Shown here: in pieces, positions 31,839 through 42,400 of the stretch
Position numbering within the stretch: position 1 is the stretch's first letter
How the letters are laid out: the number at the start of each line of letters is the position of its first letter
From: Limibacter armeniacum
Lineage (GTDB): Bacteria; Bacteroidota; Bacteroidia; Cytophagales; Flammeovirgaceae
Direction of reading: 5' to 3'
NCBI RefSeq assembly: GCF_036880985.1
Contig: NZ_JBAJNO010000009.1
Span: forward strand, 1-64,000
DNA length: 64,000 nucleotides
The notes under the pieces: model-generated
The model's database searches: none
Seen by the model: the letters and a program-made list of their open reading frames with translations, nothing else
What the model was told of the DNA's origin: nothing
Program-made: the position numbers and the translations under genes

Positions 31839-33869
31839 TTATTTCTTGATTACCTTAATTGTCCCCAGTCCTTCCACTTTTAATAAGTAAAGACCTGACA
31901 CTCTCGAGCTCAAATCCAATTGGGATTTATCGTTCGGTACCTTTTCTTTCTCCAACAACTCTCCTGTGAGGTTATATAATGAGATACTTCTGCCTGCCAT
32001 TCCCTTCAAGGTCAGCTTATCTGTTGTTGGGTTAGGAAAAACACTCACCAACTCCGAAGAGAAATCAAAGCCTAAAACTGGTGCTTGTGTTATTGTGACT
32101 TGCCCAAGGTCAAATCCTGCACTACTTCCCAACTGGTTTTGAAGTGACACCTGATATTGGTAGGTCATATCTTGCTGTACCTCACTATCCAAAAATGTAG
32201 TGCTTCCGACAGGCAAGGACCATTCCTTCTGAATCTCACTACCTCCCTCTGAACGAAGTACCGTTATGGACTTCACCCAATCACCCTCTGGCAATTCCCA
32301 ATTGAGATAAGCTCCTTCTCCTTCATTTTCAGTGGCACTACCTTTGCTTATAGCCGCTGGTACTTGAAGAGCGGCATTGTTTTGAAATGCAATAGATTTC
32401 ACCTTCAGCTGTCCTGCCGGTGGAGCAGAAAAAGCACCATAGTTAATAAAGAAGCGTATTCCTTTCACTCTCTGAAAATCAAAATCAGGATGTGCTGCTT
32501 TCAAAAAAGAAAAATCGTGGTGATACAAGTAAAACTGACCATCTGCTAGCCAGTTTCCTACCTTGAATACATCGCCTGTATTGAATGTGTTATTATCTAT
32601 ATCTATTAGGTCAATCCGAAATGACTTGGGAGGCGAGGTTGTCGCCATCTCCAAATCAAATAGTGTATGTTCCTCCAAATTCAGGTATGTATCCTCAAAC
32701 AGGTAATCTACAAAGGGGATTGTCTTAGGATCGCTTATTTCAAAAGTCAGTTCAGCAACTTCTGAAGTGCCACCTACCTGAATCTCACTTTCATGATTTG
32801 GTGAAACAATCCACTTTTCCAGTAGGTTAAACCCCATATCTCCACTTGGGGTCTTCCATAGTTTTACAGGTAATGAACCTTCAAAAGTCTCTTCACCTTG
32901 TTGCAGGTTAACCTTGATTTCTCCAGCACTTTCACCCCATTGCACTGAAACAGTATTTGTACCTTGTCCTGAAAGAATCGTTACACCTTCAGGAAATATC
33001 CATTCGTATGTAGCGCTTTCATTAAGGTCTGTCGAATAAGTATAAGTCTCTCCTACTTTCACCAATTCAGGCCCAGAAATCTTAGGCGCTTGAGCCTTAC
33101 CATATACCCTTACATAATCTACCAACATTTGCTTTGGAAAAACACTGTCATCTATACCTTGCTGACCTCCCCAAGCACCGCCTACTGCTACATTCAAGAT
33201 CATAAACTGCGGAAGGTTATAAGGCCATGTCGAAGCATTTTTCACAGAAGGCGAATAAGTATAAACGTGCTGGTCATCCACCAAAAACTTCAGTTCTGCT
33301 TCTGTCCACTCCAAAGTGTATACATGAAATTCCGTCTCAGCTGTAGGCAAGTGCAATGAGCCCTTGTTCACTGTATTTCCATAACTGGATGGTGTATGAG
33401 TAGCCGAATGAACATTATCAGGATCAAATCCAACATGTTCCATGATATCGATCTCTCCACATGCAGGCCAGCCTTCTGTTGAGATATTCTCTCCTAACAT
33501 CCAGATTGCAGGCCACAAGCCTCTACCAGCAGGCAACTTTGCCCTGATTTCAAAACGTCCATAAGTAAATGACTGCAATCCTTGTGTTTTGATTCGCCCT
33601 GAAGTATAACTGTTTTCACCTTTTCGAATGGCTGTGATCTTCAAAAGACCACCTTCTACCTTTACATTCTCTGACTTGTCGGTATAGTTTTGAAGTTCCT
33701 GATTACCCCATCCATTATCACCTAAATCATAGGTCCAATTCTCAGGGTTAGGAGCACCAGCTACATCAAATTCATCTGCCCAAATCAACTGAGGAAAATC
33801 AGCATTCTGTGCATGGATGCTGCCAGTTATCAGCAAGCTTAATATCAGTGAGTAGAATTTTCTCATCAT
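31839..33869 (-). CDS. GH16 laminarinase with binding domains and T9SS sorting tail
   Basis: The 676-residue protein has a signal peptide (1-20). The GH16 domain (about 25-260) has the catalytic box GEIDIMEHVG with Glu139, Asp141 and Glu144 and the usual upstream GRGLWPAIWML, typical of endo-beta-1,3-glucanases. A PKD/Ig-like domain follows (about 263-340), then a beta-sandwich (about 345-490) that may bind carbohydrate, a Fn3-like part, and a C-terminal type IX secretion tail (VFPNPTTDKLTLKG, ending GTIKVIKK). It would be secreted to degrade laminarin. A terminator-like hairpin precedes it in the operon. Confidence 0.92.
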   Translation of the reverse strand: MMRKFYSLILSLLITGSIHAQNADFPQLIWADEFDVAGAPNPENWTYDLGDNGWGNQELQNYTDKSENVKVEGGLLKITAIRKGENSYTSGRIKTQGLQSFTYGRFEIRAKLPAGRGLWPAIWMLGENISTEGWPACGEIDIMEHVGFDPDNVHSATHTPSSYGNTVNKGSLHLPTAETEFHVYTLEWTEAELKFLVDDQHVYTYSPSVKNASTWPYNLPQFMILNVAVGGAWGGQQGIDDSVFPKQMLVDYVRVYGKAQAPKISGPELVKVGETYTYSTDLNESATYEWIFPEGVTILSGQGTNTVSVQWGESAGEIKVNLQQGEETFEGSLPVKLWKTPSGDMGFNLLEKWIVSPNHESEIQVGGTSEVAELTFEISDPKTIPFVDYLFEDTYLNLEEHTLFDLEMATTSPPKSFRIDLIDIDNNTFNTGDVFKVGNWLADGQFYLYHHDFSFLKAAHPDFDFQRVKGIRFFINYGAFSAPPAGQLKVKSIAFQNNAALQVPAAISKGSATENEGEGAYLNWELPEGDWVKSITVLRSEGGSEIQKEWSLPVGSTTFLDSEVQQDMTYQYQVSLQNQLGSSAGFDLGQVTITQAPVLGFDFSSELVSVFPNPTTDKLTLKGMAGRSISLYNLTGELLEKEKVPNDKSQLDLSSRVSGLYLLKVEGLGTIKVIKK

Positions 33870-33921
33870 AGAAGTTTTCTGTTAGTTGTTGTTCAAGGAT
33901 TATAAAAGGATTGGGGACTAA

Positions 33922-33951
33922 AAGAAACTGCAGGTCCTAAGACCTGCAGTT
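33922..33951 (-). terminator. Terminator-like hairpin between GH3 and GH16 genes
   Basis: An 11-bp perfect stem (AACTGCAGGTC/GACCTGCAGTT, 26-51 of this block) with loop CTAA is followed on the minus strand by TTCTTTTAG. It could partially terminate the PUL transcript after the GH3 gene and lower expression of the GH16 and GH5 genes. Confidence 0.6.
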
Positions 33952-33960
33952 GGGGTTTAT

Positions 33961-36324
33961 TTAAAGCACAGGGTTTGCCTTAGCTAACACTTTTGTTTCA
34001 GTTACTGTAAAATCCAATTGCTCAGATCCTATACCGATGCTGAAATCACCAGCTTCTACTACCGGAACACTTTCCGCATTCATAAATGCCAATGACTTAA
34101 CAGGGATGCTGAAGTTTACAACCTTGCTTTCTCCTGCTTTCAGATCAATCTTTTCAAACGCTCTCAAACGGCTTACATCTGGTGTTACCGATGCATAATG
34201 GTCTCTTGTGAAAACTAGTACAGCTTCTTTTCCATCTCGTTTACCAGAGTTAGTCACTTTTACTGATACTTCAATTGTCTCATCAGCTTTGAACTCGGAC
34301 TTAGCCAATTTCAGGTCGCTGTAAGCAAAATCTGTATAACTCAGACCATGACCGAATGGCCACTGAATATCCAGGAATGACTCATAATCATACATACCAG
34401 ACATCTTGTCCTGATTTTCTGATGGCTTGAAGTCATAAGTAATCAGTGTATTTGGATACTTAGGGTAAGTGTATGGCAGCTTACCACTTGGGTTTACATC
34501 CCCTTTAAGGATTTGAGTCAATACTTCTCCTCCAAAGTTACCTGGCAAGTACATCTGAACTACAGCTTGCATCTTATCTACAAACTTACTGATCAGCCTA
34601 GGGCGACCTTCATTCAGAACCAGAATTACAGGTTTGCCTGTTGCAGCCATTGCTTCTGCCAGTTTCTGTTGGTTCTCTGACAAGTAAAGGTCATGCAAGT
34701 CACCTGGTTTCTCTGTATAAGTATTTTCACCTAAACAAAGTAGGATTACATCAGAGCTGCTAGCTGCACGTTTTGCGGCTGCAATGTCGATGTCTTTTTC
34801 CTCATAGTATTTACCCTCAAAGTTGTAAGAAACTCCTGCCTCATACTTGACATTATTCTCACCAAACTGAGCTTTTACAGCGTCCAGAATTGTTTGGTAC
34901 TTGCCACTAAATTCATGAACTTTTTCACCTTGCCACGAGTAGCTCCAGCCACCGTTCAGCGTACGCATGTTGTCAGCGTTAGGACCCGTTACCAGAATTT
35001 TAGTTCCTTCTTTCAGCGGAAGAATATCATTCTTGTTTTTAAGCAATGTGATACTTTCTGCTACAGCATCTTTTGCCTTTTGCTCAAACTCTGCTGAACC
35101 AAATTTAGGATAGTCTTCCAGTTTCGTAACCGGTGTTTCAAACAGGTTCAATGCTTTCTTAACACGCAAGATTCTCTTAACAGCATCATCGATTCTGCTC
35201 ATTGGCACCTCTCCTTCATTCACCAACTCTACCAAGTAATCACAGAAGTCAAAGTTGTAAGGAATCATGGACATATCCACACCTGCATTGATAGCCATTT
35301 TTACAGCTTCTTTTTGAGAAGATGCTACTTTGTCACGGTTATGCAGGTTTTCAATATCAGCCCAGTCAGTTACAACCAATCCTTCAAAGCCAAGTTCTTT
35401 TTTCAACAAAGTTGTAATCAACGACTCACTTGCGTGAACAGGAGTACCATTGATAATACCTGAGTTTACCATAACAGTGGTTGCACCTTGCTCTACCGCA
35501 GCACGGAATGGAGGCAAGTAACGCTCTCTCAATTCATTCTCAGGAATATAGGCAGGCGTACGGTCTTTGCCTGAGAATGAAGAATAGCCAAGGTAATGCT
35601 TAAGACAAGCTGCCAAGTGGTTAGCATCTCCGATTTGGTTATCCTGTCCTTGGTATCCAGCGATAATGTTTTTACCCATTTCCTGTACAAGGAAAACGTC
35701 TTCACCAAATGTTTCCCACATACGTGCCCATCTTGCATCTCTACCTAAATCCAACACAGGAGAGAACGTCCAAGGAATACCACAAGCACGTGTTTCGTAC
35801 GCTGTTATTTCACCTGTATTGATCGCAAGCTGACGGTTAAAGGTAGCACCCAAACCAATTTGCTGAGGGAAGAAAGTAGCGCCCGCTGTATAAGTTGTAC
35901 CATGGATGGCATCAACTCCATAAAGTACAGGAACATTTGTTGCTTTCAATGCTACTTCCTGAATACGAGAGATCAGTTCATTCCACTTCTGAGGGGTTCT
36001 CGCTCTGTTGTTTGCTGTGTTCAGTACAGAACCAACTTTGTACTTGTTGAATGCTTTTTCAAGCATTTTCTCATCCAATACAAGTGGCTCATTGCTTTCA
36101 AACTCACTCTTACCTTCCGTTAGGACATCCAAGGTTACTTGTGCCATTTGCCCAACCTTTTCTTCCAAGGTCATTTCAGCAATCAGCTTATCAAGTTCTT
36201 TTTCTTCTTCAGCAGCTACACTAAAATATACTTCTCCTTTCAGGGTCTGGCTGCTATCTTTTTGGGCACACGACATCATCATGCCAAGAGCAGCAAGCCC
36301 AATAGATATAATTATCTTTTTCAT
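33961..36324 (-). CDS. GH3 beta-glucosidase (BglX-like lipoprotein)
   Basis: A 787-residue enzyme with a lipoprotein leader (lipobox MMMSC, Cys19). The GH3 N-terminal barrel carries the nucleophile Asp320 in GLVVTDWADI and the substrate-binding KHYLGYSSFSGKDR around 242-255. The C-terminal GH3 domain and a fibronectin III-like end follow (about 410-775). The length is normal for periplasmic beta-glucosidases. In this locus it would release glucose from beta-1,3-gluco-oligosaccharides after import. A 22-base hairpin lies just before the start. Confidence 0.92.
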   Translation of the reverse strand: MKKIIISIGLAALGMMMSCAQKDSSQTLKGEVYFSVAAEEEKELDKLIAEMTLEEKVGQMAQVTLDVLTEGKSEFESNEPLVLDEKMLEKAFNKYKVGSVLNTANNRARTPQKWNELISRIQEVALKATNVPVLYGVDAIHGTTYTAGATFFPQQIGLGATFNRQLAINTGEITAYETRACGIPWTFSPVLDLGRDARWARMWETFGEDVFLVQEMGKNIIAGYQGQDNQIGDANHLAACLKHYLGYSSFSGKDRTPAYIPENELRERYLPPFRAAVEQGATTVMVNSGIINGTPVHASESLITTLLKKELGFEGLVVTDWADIENLHNRDKVASSQKEAVKMAINAGVDMSMIPYNFDFCDYLVELVNEGEVPMSRIDDAVKRILRVKKALNLFETPVTKLEDYPKFGSAEFEQKAKDAVAESITLLKNKNDILPLKEGTKILVTGPNADNMRTLNGGWSYSWQGEKVHEFSGKYQTILDAVKAQFGENNVKYEAGVSYNFEGKYYEEKDIDIAAAKRAASSSDVILLCLGENTYTEKPGDLHDLYLSENQQKLAEAMAATGKPVILVLNEGRPRLISKFVDKMQAVVQMYLPGNFGGEVLTQILKGDVNPSGKLPYTYPKYPNTLITYDFKPSENQDKMSGMYDYESFLDIQWPFGHGLSYTDFAYSDLKLAKSEFKADETIEVSVKVTNSGKRDGKEAVLVFTRDHYASVTPDVSRLRAFEKIDLKAGESKVVNFSIPVKSLAFMNAESVPVVEAGDFSIGIGSEQLDFTVTETKVLAKANPVL

Positions 36325-36341
36325 ATGCGCGGTTAAGTTGA

Positions 36342-36363
36342 GGAGGCGCAGGGATGCGCCTCC
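36342..36363 (-). other. Intra-operon hairpin before the GH3 gene
   Basis: A 9-bp GC-rich stem (GGAGGCGCA/TGCGCCTCC) with a 4-base loop and no T run fills most of the 52-base gap between the PKD lipoprotein stop and the GH3 start. It may stabilise the upstream mRNA end or mark a processing site, giving higher SusCD-lipoprotein levels than enzyme levels. Confidence 0.6.
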
Positions 36364-36376
36364 ATATGATTAGATC

Positions 36377-37816
36377 TTACAGTAGTTCGATATCATCCAA
36401 GAAGAAAATACCTGGGTTGAAGTGTCCTTCACCACCAAACTGTACGATGATTTTATCGAAATCAGTACGATCAGCAGCTGCACTAAAGTCAAACTCCAAC
36501 TCTACCCACTGACCTAACTGAGAATCGTCAATCACGTGGGCTACTTCAATCTGAGTCTCCCAAGGAGCAAGATGTTGTGAGTCTTGCAATTTCAATGAAA
36601 GTTTCTTTTGAAGTGTTCCACCAACTGTACCACCATTTTCAGAAGTGTAATCATTATAAGTTGGGATAAACACCTTAACCTTGATAACATTTCTAGTTGT
36701 CAAGTCCATTCTATAACCCAATTGGATTTGTGCGTTTGCCCACTCATTGTCACCTGTGCGTGTATATTTCGCTACTTTTGCAGAAGTATTGATTCCTACT
36801 GGTGCAGGGTTATCATATACATCAAAACCTTCTACTTCCTCTATGAACCAAGTCAAGTTACCATTTCCTTCGAAGTCATCATGCAGATCGTTTACTTCAA
36901 TTGGCTTCGCTGGTACTTCAGGCTCCGGCTCAGATGGCCTTTCAAATCCTTCACGGATAAAACCTAAATACCAAGCATTTCCATCGCCACCAATTGTACG
37001 CAACTGCAGTTCATCCTCATTCATTTTCAGGATTTTGTACTCCTGATTACCGCCTACATGCCATGAAGGGAAAGCTCCACCAGTAAATACCAAGTACTGA
37101 CCATCTTCCTTGTCAACAATTGACCAACCCCAACCAGCAGTATTCAATGTGATATCAAAAGTGATGTCGTCATCGTCTTTCACGACAGTACCACCCATAC
37201 CCTCAAGCTCTTCTTGCATGTAGCTTTTTGCGTATGTATCACCATTATTCTGTAGGCTGAATCCAAATCCATAGATGCTGAAGTTAATTACATCATCGTA
37301 TGCGCCTCTTCCTTCTTTTGCTGCAGGAGTTGCTTTCCACCAATCTGCAGTCTCAGTATCAACTGGACCAATTCCCATGTGACCTACTTCTGTTTGGTCC
37401 CAAACCCAGTTTTTACCATTTAGAGCTTCTGCTCCACCTGTCAGATTATTATAGTCCTCTCTATCAAGTAATGCATAATTGTCTTCTACGATAGTAACAT
37501 TTTGAGTAACAGTTACAGAACCACCTTTTGTAATTACTGTCAAGGTAACAGTATACTCCCCACTTAATGGATAAATACCAGTAGCTTCGTTTCCTGTCAC
37601 TTTTGTTCCATTACCCAAATCCCAAACTGCATTGAATGCACCAGGAGTCGTATTTACAAATACCAATTGGTTTGGATCGGAATCATCAACACTAATTGAT
37701 ACCTCTTCGGCTGTTGGAGCTGGACCGATGTCGGTCTTTTCTGGCTCGAACGTACAGGCAGTCAAACCTAAGATCAGACCTGCCATCAGATATATGAAAA
37801 ATCTATTGAATTTCAT
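36377..37816 (-). CDS. PUL surface glycan-binding lipoprotein with PKD domain (SusE/F position)
   Basis: The start is set at 37816 (MKFNRFFIYLMAGLILG); the longer frame overlaps susD. It has a lipobox ending LGLTAC, a PKD domain at about residues 45-110 (WDLGNGTKVTGNEATGIYPLSGEYTVTL pattern of PKD strands, spread over this region), a middle beta-rich region with several Trp that could bind glucan, and a C-terminal jelly-roll-like domain (VIKVKVFIPTYND, ending FFLDDIEL). It follows susD at 19 bases. Such proteins sit on the outer surface and hold the polysaccharide for the SusC/SusD gate. Confidence 0.85.
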   Translation of the reverse strand: MKFNRFFIYLMAGLILGLTACTFEPEKTDIGPAPTAEEVSISVDDSDPNQLVFVNTTPGAFNAVWDLGNGTKVTGNEATGIYPLSGEYTVTLTVITKGGSVTVTQNVTIVEDNYALLDREDYNNLTGGAEALNGKNWVWDQTEVGHMGIGPVDTETADWWKATPAAKEGRGAYDDVINFSIYGFGFSLQNNGDTYAKSYMQEELEGMGGTVVKDDDDITFDITLNTAGWGWSIVDKEDGQYLVFTGGAFPSWHVGGNQEYKILKMNEDELQLRTIGGDGNAWYLGFIREGFERPSEPEPEVPAKPIEVNDLHDDFEGNGNLTWFIEEVEGFDVYDNPAPVGINTSAKVAKYTRTGDNEWANAQIQLGYRMDLTTRNVIKVKVFIPTYNDYTSENGGTVGGTLQKKLSLKLQDSQHLAPWETQIEVAHVIDDSQLGQWVELEFDFSAAADRTDFDKIIVQFGGEGHFNPGIFFLDDIELL

Positions 37817-37835
37817 GTTTGTATCAGGTTTTAGA

Positions 37836-39440
37836 TTAATAGCCATCATTTTGTTTCAGATTAGGGTTAAGATCCCTTTCTGATTGAGGAATTGGGAATA
37901 ATCCCTTCTTAGCAGCGTCGAAGTTAACCTCGAAATCCGATGGAGATCCCACATCACCAGTTGCAGGCTTGCCAGCAATTGATGGTGCTCTCATCTCATA
38001 ATTTGTTACATCGATCTGAGATTTTGCATAATCAACACCTCTTCTTAAAAGATCCCAGTAACGGTGACCTTCCAATGCCAATTCCACTCTTCTTTCATGA
38101 TAGATACCATCCAAATCAACAGATGAAACGTCGGCCAAACCTGCACGACTACGTACCATATTTACCTGATCTACTGCAGCTGCTGTGTTACCTGCTTTAA
38201 GGTTTAATTCTGCTGCCATCAACATCACATCTGCCAATCGGATGTAATGGTAATTTTGTGGCCAGTTCAAGTCCGGATTCGACTCTGCCTGACGGTTAAT
38301 ATGCGTTGTGTATTTGAATGTAAAGTAACCAGTGTTGGTATAGCTTGCCTCCAAGTTTGGAGTATCATTCAATAGTTGCTCACCTGTAATTATTGAAGCA
38401 GTAAGACGCTCATCACCAGCTTCAAACTCCGCATAAAGAGAATGTGTTGGTATTCCAAAGCCCCATCCTTGAAGCAACATATTACCATTATGGCCTCTTG
38501 GACCTGACATTTGACACTGGATATTACCTAGTTTCGTATCATTCCACTCACCACTTCCACTACTTGTAAATGGAATCTCAAAAATCACTTCACTTGAGAA
38601 ATCACCTTCAGCAGTAAACAGTGTAGCGTAGTCCTCCAATAGCGTATGACCTGATTCATTGACTACAGACTCAGCCATCTCGATAGCATCAGTAAGTGTA
38701 AAACTACCACCGCCTGCTACTGGCAACTCAGTCTTATTGTAGTAACCTGTATAGTACTGGAATACTTTTACCATCTCTGACATAGCAGCCCACTTTGTCA
38801 AACGACCCAATTGAGTATCACCAAATCTGGAGTCTCTCATCATTGGAATAGCTGCAAGCATGTCTGCTGCTATTTGAGCATATACCTCATCCGCTGAAGT
38901 CAGCTCTACTCCTTGCCAGTTATCAGCAGCAAGTGGCTCTAAGCTCAATGGAATATTACCATAGAAACGAGCTAGCTCAAAGTAATAGTGACCTCTAAGA
39001 AAAAGGGCTTCCCCTTTAAAGTTTTCAGCATCTTCTTGCTCTGAAGTCTTGAACTGTATTTGATCAAACTTAGCCAAAAGCTGGTTAGCTCTTCCTACTC
39101 CTCTATATCCTTTTTTCCACATTGCCAAAGGAGTATCTTCCTGAGGCTGAGCTTTAAATCTTGCAACATTTTGCCATGTCAACATATCTGCTGATCCACC
39201 GCCTCCTGGGTACACATCATCAGACATGATATCAGATACCATGGCATATGGGTGATATGATTGTCCAAAGTCAGAACGAAGCGGCTCATAAATACCCATC
39301 AATGCAGCAAATGCATCTTTTCTGTCTTGGAAAAAGTTTTCTTCTGTTTGTGCAGTCTTTGGATCCAAATCCAAAAAGTCTGTACAGCTTCCTAGCATCA
39401 TCGCCGATAGGACGAATGCAAATATTTTAATCCCTTTCAT
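37836..39440 (-). CDS. susD: SusD/RagB-family outer-membrane lipoprotein
   Basis: A 534-residue lipoprotein (lipobox MMLGSC) with the family-typical N-terminal region FLDLDPKTAQTEENFF, TPR-like helices, ALFLRGHYYFELARFYGNIPL at about 148-170, and the C-terminal signature RRVELALEGHRYWDLLRRG. It forms the lid over the SusC pore and captures glycan. It is encoded 12 bases after susC. Substrate specificity for beta-1,3-glucan is inferred from the neighbouring GH16, GH3 and GH5 genes. Confidence 0.95.
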   Translation of the reverse strand: MKGIKIFAFVLSAMMLGSCTDFLDLDPKTAQTEENFFQDRKDAFAALMGIYEPLRSDFGQSYHPYAMVSDIMSDDVYPGGGGSADMLTWQNVARFKAQPQEDTPLAMWKKGYRGVGRANQLLAKFDQIQFKTSEQEDAENFKGEALFLRGHYYFELARFYGNIPLSLEPLAADNWQGVELTSADEVYAQIAADMLAAIPMMRDSRFGDTQLGRLTKWAAMSEMVKVFQYYTGYYNKTELPVAGGGSFTLTDAIEMAESVVNESGHTLLEDYATLFTAEGDFSSEVIFEIPFTSSGSGEWNDTKLGNIQCQMSGPRGHNGNMLLQGWGFGIPTHSLYAEFEAGDERLTASIITGEQLLNDTPNLEASYTNTGYFTFKYTTHINRQAESNPDLNWPQNYHYIRLADVMLMAAELNLKAGNTAAAVDQVNMVRSRAGLADVSSVDLDGIYHERRVELALEGHRYWDLLRRGVDYAKSQIDVTNYEMRAPSIAGKPATGDVGSPSDFEVNFDAAKKGLFPIPQSERDLNPNLKQNDGY

Positions 39441-39452
39441 ACTGTATATAGA

Positions 39453-42400
39453 TTAGAATGTAAGGTTAGTACCGAATAGAATAACTTGAGACTGTGGGTA
39501 AGCGCCTTTATCTACGCCATACTCCAATCCGCCACCACCGATTTCAGGATCGAAACCAGAGTACTTAGTCCAAGTGTAAAGGTTCTGTACTGACATGTAC
39601 AGTCTTGCTCTGCTTAAGCCAGCTTTTTCAGCTATTGTATTTGGTAAAGTATATCCCAACTGAATGTTTTTTACACGTACGAATGAACCATCTTCCAAGT
39701 GTACCATGTCGTTCAAACGCGTGTAGTTCTTATTAGGGTCAGCGTGTGTCATTCTTGGGAAATCATTGCCTTCGCCAGTCCAACGATCCAATGCACGAGC
39801 ATTGTAGTTTTGATAAGTCAAGTCTTGACGGCGGCTTAGGTTTGCAATTTTGTTACCAGCCTGTCCTTGGAAGAATACTGACAAATCAAAGTTTTTGTAA
39901 TCAGCTCCTAACGTAAGACCATACGTCCAAGTTGGTACAGCAGAACCGATATTTGTTCTGTCATTATCATCAATTTTACCGTCATTATTGGTATCTACAA
40001 ATCTGATATCTCCAGCTTTAGCATCAGGCTGAATCACTTGTCCCTCAGGTCCAACATATGATGCTACTTCTTCTTGAGACTGGAAGATTCCATTTGTTTT
40101 ATAACCATAGAAGAAAGGCAATGGGTATCCTATTTCCATACGGCTATTACCCGAATGTCCATAATATGCACCAGAGTTGATATAACCATTTTGGTTGTTC
40201 AGTTCAGTTATCTCATTTTGGTTATAAGCAACATTACCTGAAATACTGTAGTTAAAGTCACGCTCGATTGTACGGTAAGTGACATTTAATTCTACACCAC
40301 TATTTGCAACCGTTCCCAAGTTCGAAGTTGGGTTATTCAAACCTACATAAGATGGTATTGGCTCTTCTGACAGCAATCCTTTCGTTACTTTGTTATAGTA
40401 TTCAGCTGTCATTGTCAACTTGTCTTGCAACAAGCCAATTTCGAGACCAATGTTTGTCTGCTCAGACGCTTCCCATTTCAATGCTGGGTTTGCAGCGTTT
40501 AGAATACCAAAACCTGTAACTGGTGACCCAGAAACTCCTAATGGGTAACTGATTGTAGCACCTGCTAGTGATAGATAAGCGAAGTTTCCAATCTTTTCAT
40601 TACCAATTTGTCCCCATGATGCTCTAAGCTTCATAAAGCTGATCAATTCACTTTGCTTCAGGAAGTCTTCTTCAGAAAGCACCCAACCAGCTGATACTGA
40701 AGGGAAGTAACCGAACTGATTGTCAGGACCGAAACGGCTTGAACCGTCCATACGGATTGTAGCAGTCAGCAGGTATTTCTCTCTATAGTTGTAGTTCAAT
40801 CTTCCGAAATAAGACATCAATCTGCTTTCGCCAACTGCACCATTTGATTTTTGTGTTTCATCGTTAGCACCATTATCTAGCCAAGCATAATCCCATCCTG
40901 ACAGATTCAAATTAGTACGGCTACCATTAATCCATTCTCTGTACTCATTAATGTGAGTCGTACCAGCCATCAACGTGAAATTGTGATCTCCTAGTGTTCT
41001 TTCGTATGTCAGTACATTCTCCAACTGCCAGTTGTAATATTGGCTTGAACCAGTCCAAGTACTGTTGTTATTTACCCTATTTACTACGTTGAAGTAAGCT
41101 ACTGGTGTGAACCCTCTATAGCTTGAATTGCCTATGTTATAACCATAGTCAGAACGGAAAGTCAGACCATCCATTAGCTTGATACTTCCATAGAAGTTAC
41201 CTACTAATTGGCGGCTCATGTTTTCATTAAAAGTATTCTGAAGAGCAGCCATTGGGTTTACAATCTCTCTCAAGCCTTGCTGAGAAATTCCATAAAATCT
41301 TCCACTAGGATCTTTTACTGGATTTGGAGAAATCTGATCCAAACGATCAATCTCAGCCTGATCAGTTACATATACAGGTGTAATTGGATCGTGGATAGTC
41401 GCAGCATAAAGAATCGAACCAAACTCATTTTGCTCTTCAATTCCTTGAGAATTTGTTTTCGTAAATGATAAGTTCTGTCCTAAAGTAATTCTATCAGTGA
41501 ATTTATGTTCAGAATTGATACGGAAAGTAAAACGGTTATAGTTTGACTTATCACCTCCACCAACAATACCATCCTGAGCAAAGTAGCCTGTACTTACCGA
41601 GAACGTAGAGATATCATTACCACCTGAAAGTTGAAGCTGGTGGTTAGTCATTACGGCATTCTTATTAAAAATCTCATCCTGCCAGTCTGTATCTACTGTA
41701 TTATTAGCAATTTGCTCCTCAGTAAACAGTGGGCTTTGTCCATCGTTGTAACGAGCTTCATTATGCAAAGTCATATACTCTCTTGCATTCAGGACACTCA
41801 CTTTTCTACTTGGATTCTGTACACCAACATAACCATCGTAGTTAAGAACTAGCTTTCCAGATTTACCTTTCTTCGTTGTTACCAATACAACACCATTAGC
41901 ACCACGAGAACCGTATATTGCAGAAGAAGCAGCATCTTTCAAGACTTCCATTGATGCAATATCACCTGGGTTTAAGAAGCTTAGGTTTTCTACCTGTACA
42001 CCGTCTACAATGTAAAGTGGAGAAGCAACACCGTTGGTACCGACACCACGTATACGAACTGTAATACCTGCACCTGGCTGACCTGTGTCGTTAGACACCA
42101 TTACACCCGCTGTTCTACCTTGAAGTGCTTGCTCTACTGATGGAACTGGTGTTTTGGCAATCTCATCTGCTTTTACAGAAGAAATAGCACCTGTCACAAC
42201 ACTTTTCTTTTGCACACCATAACCGACTACAACAACTTCTTCCAGTTGCTCTACATCAGGCTCAAGTGTTACATCAATGTTAGACGCACCATTTACAGAT
42301 ACTTCTTTTGAAAGGTATCCAATAAAAGAAAAAACTAGGGTTACATTTTTTTGAGTAGTTGTGAGTTTATACTCACCATCAAAATTGGTTATAGTTCCGT

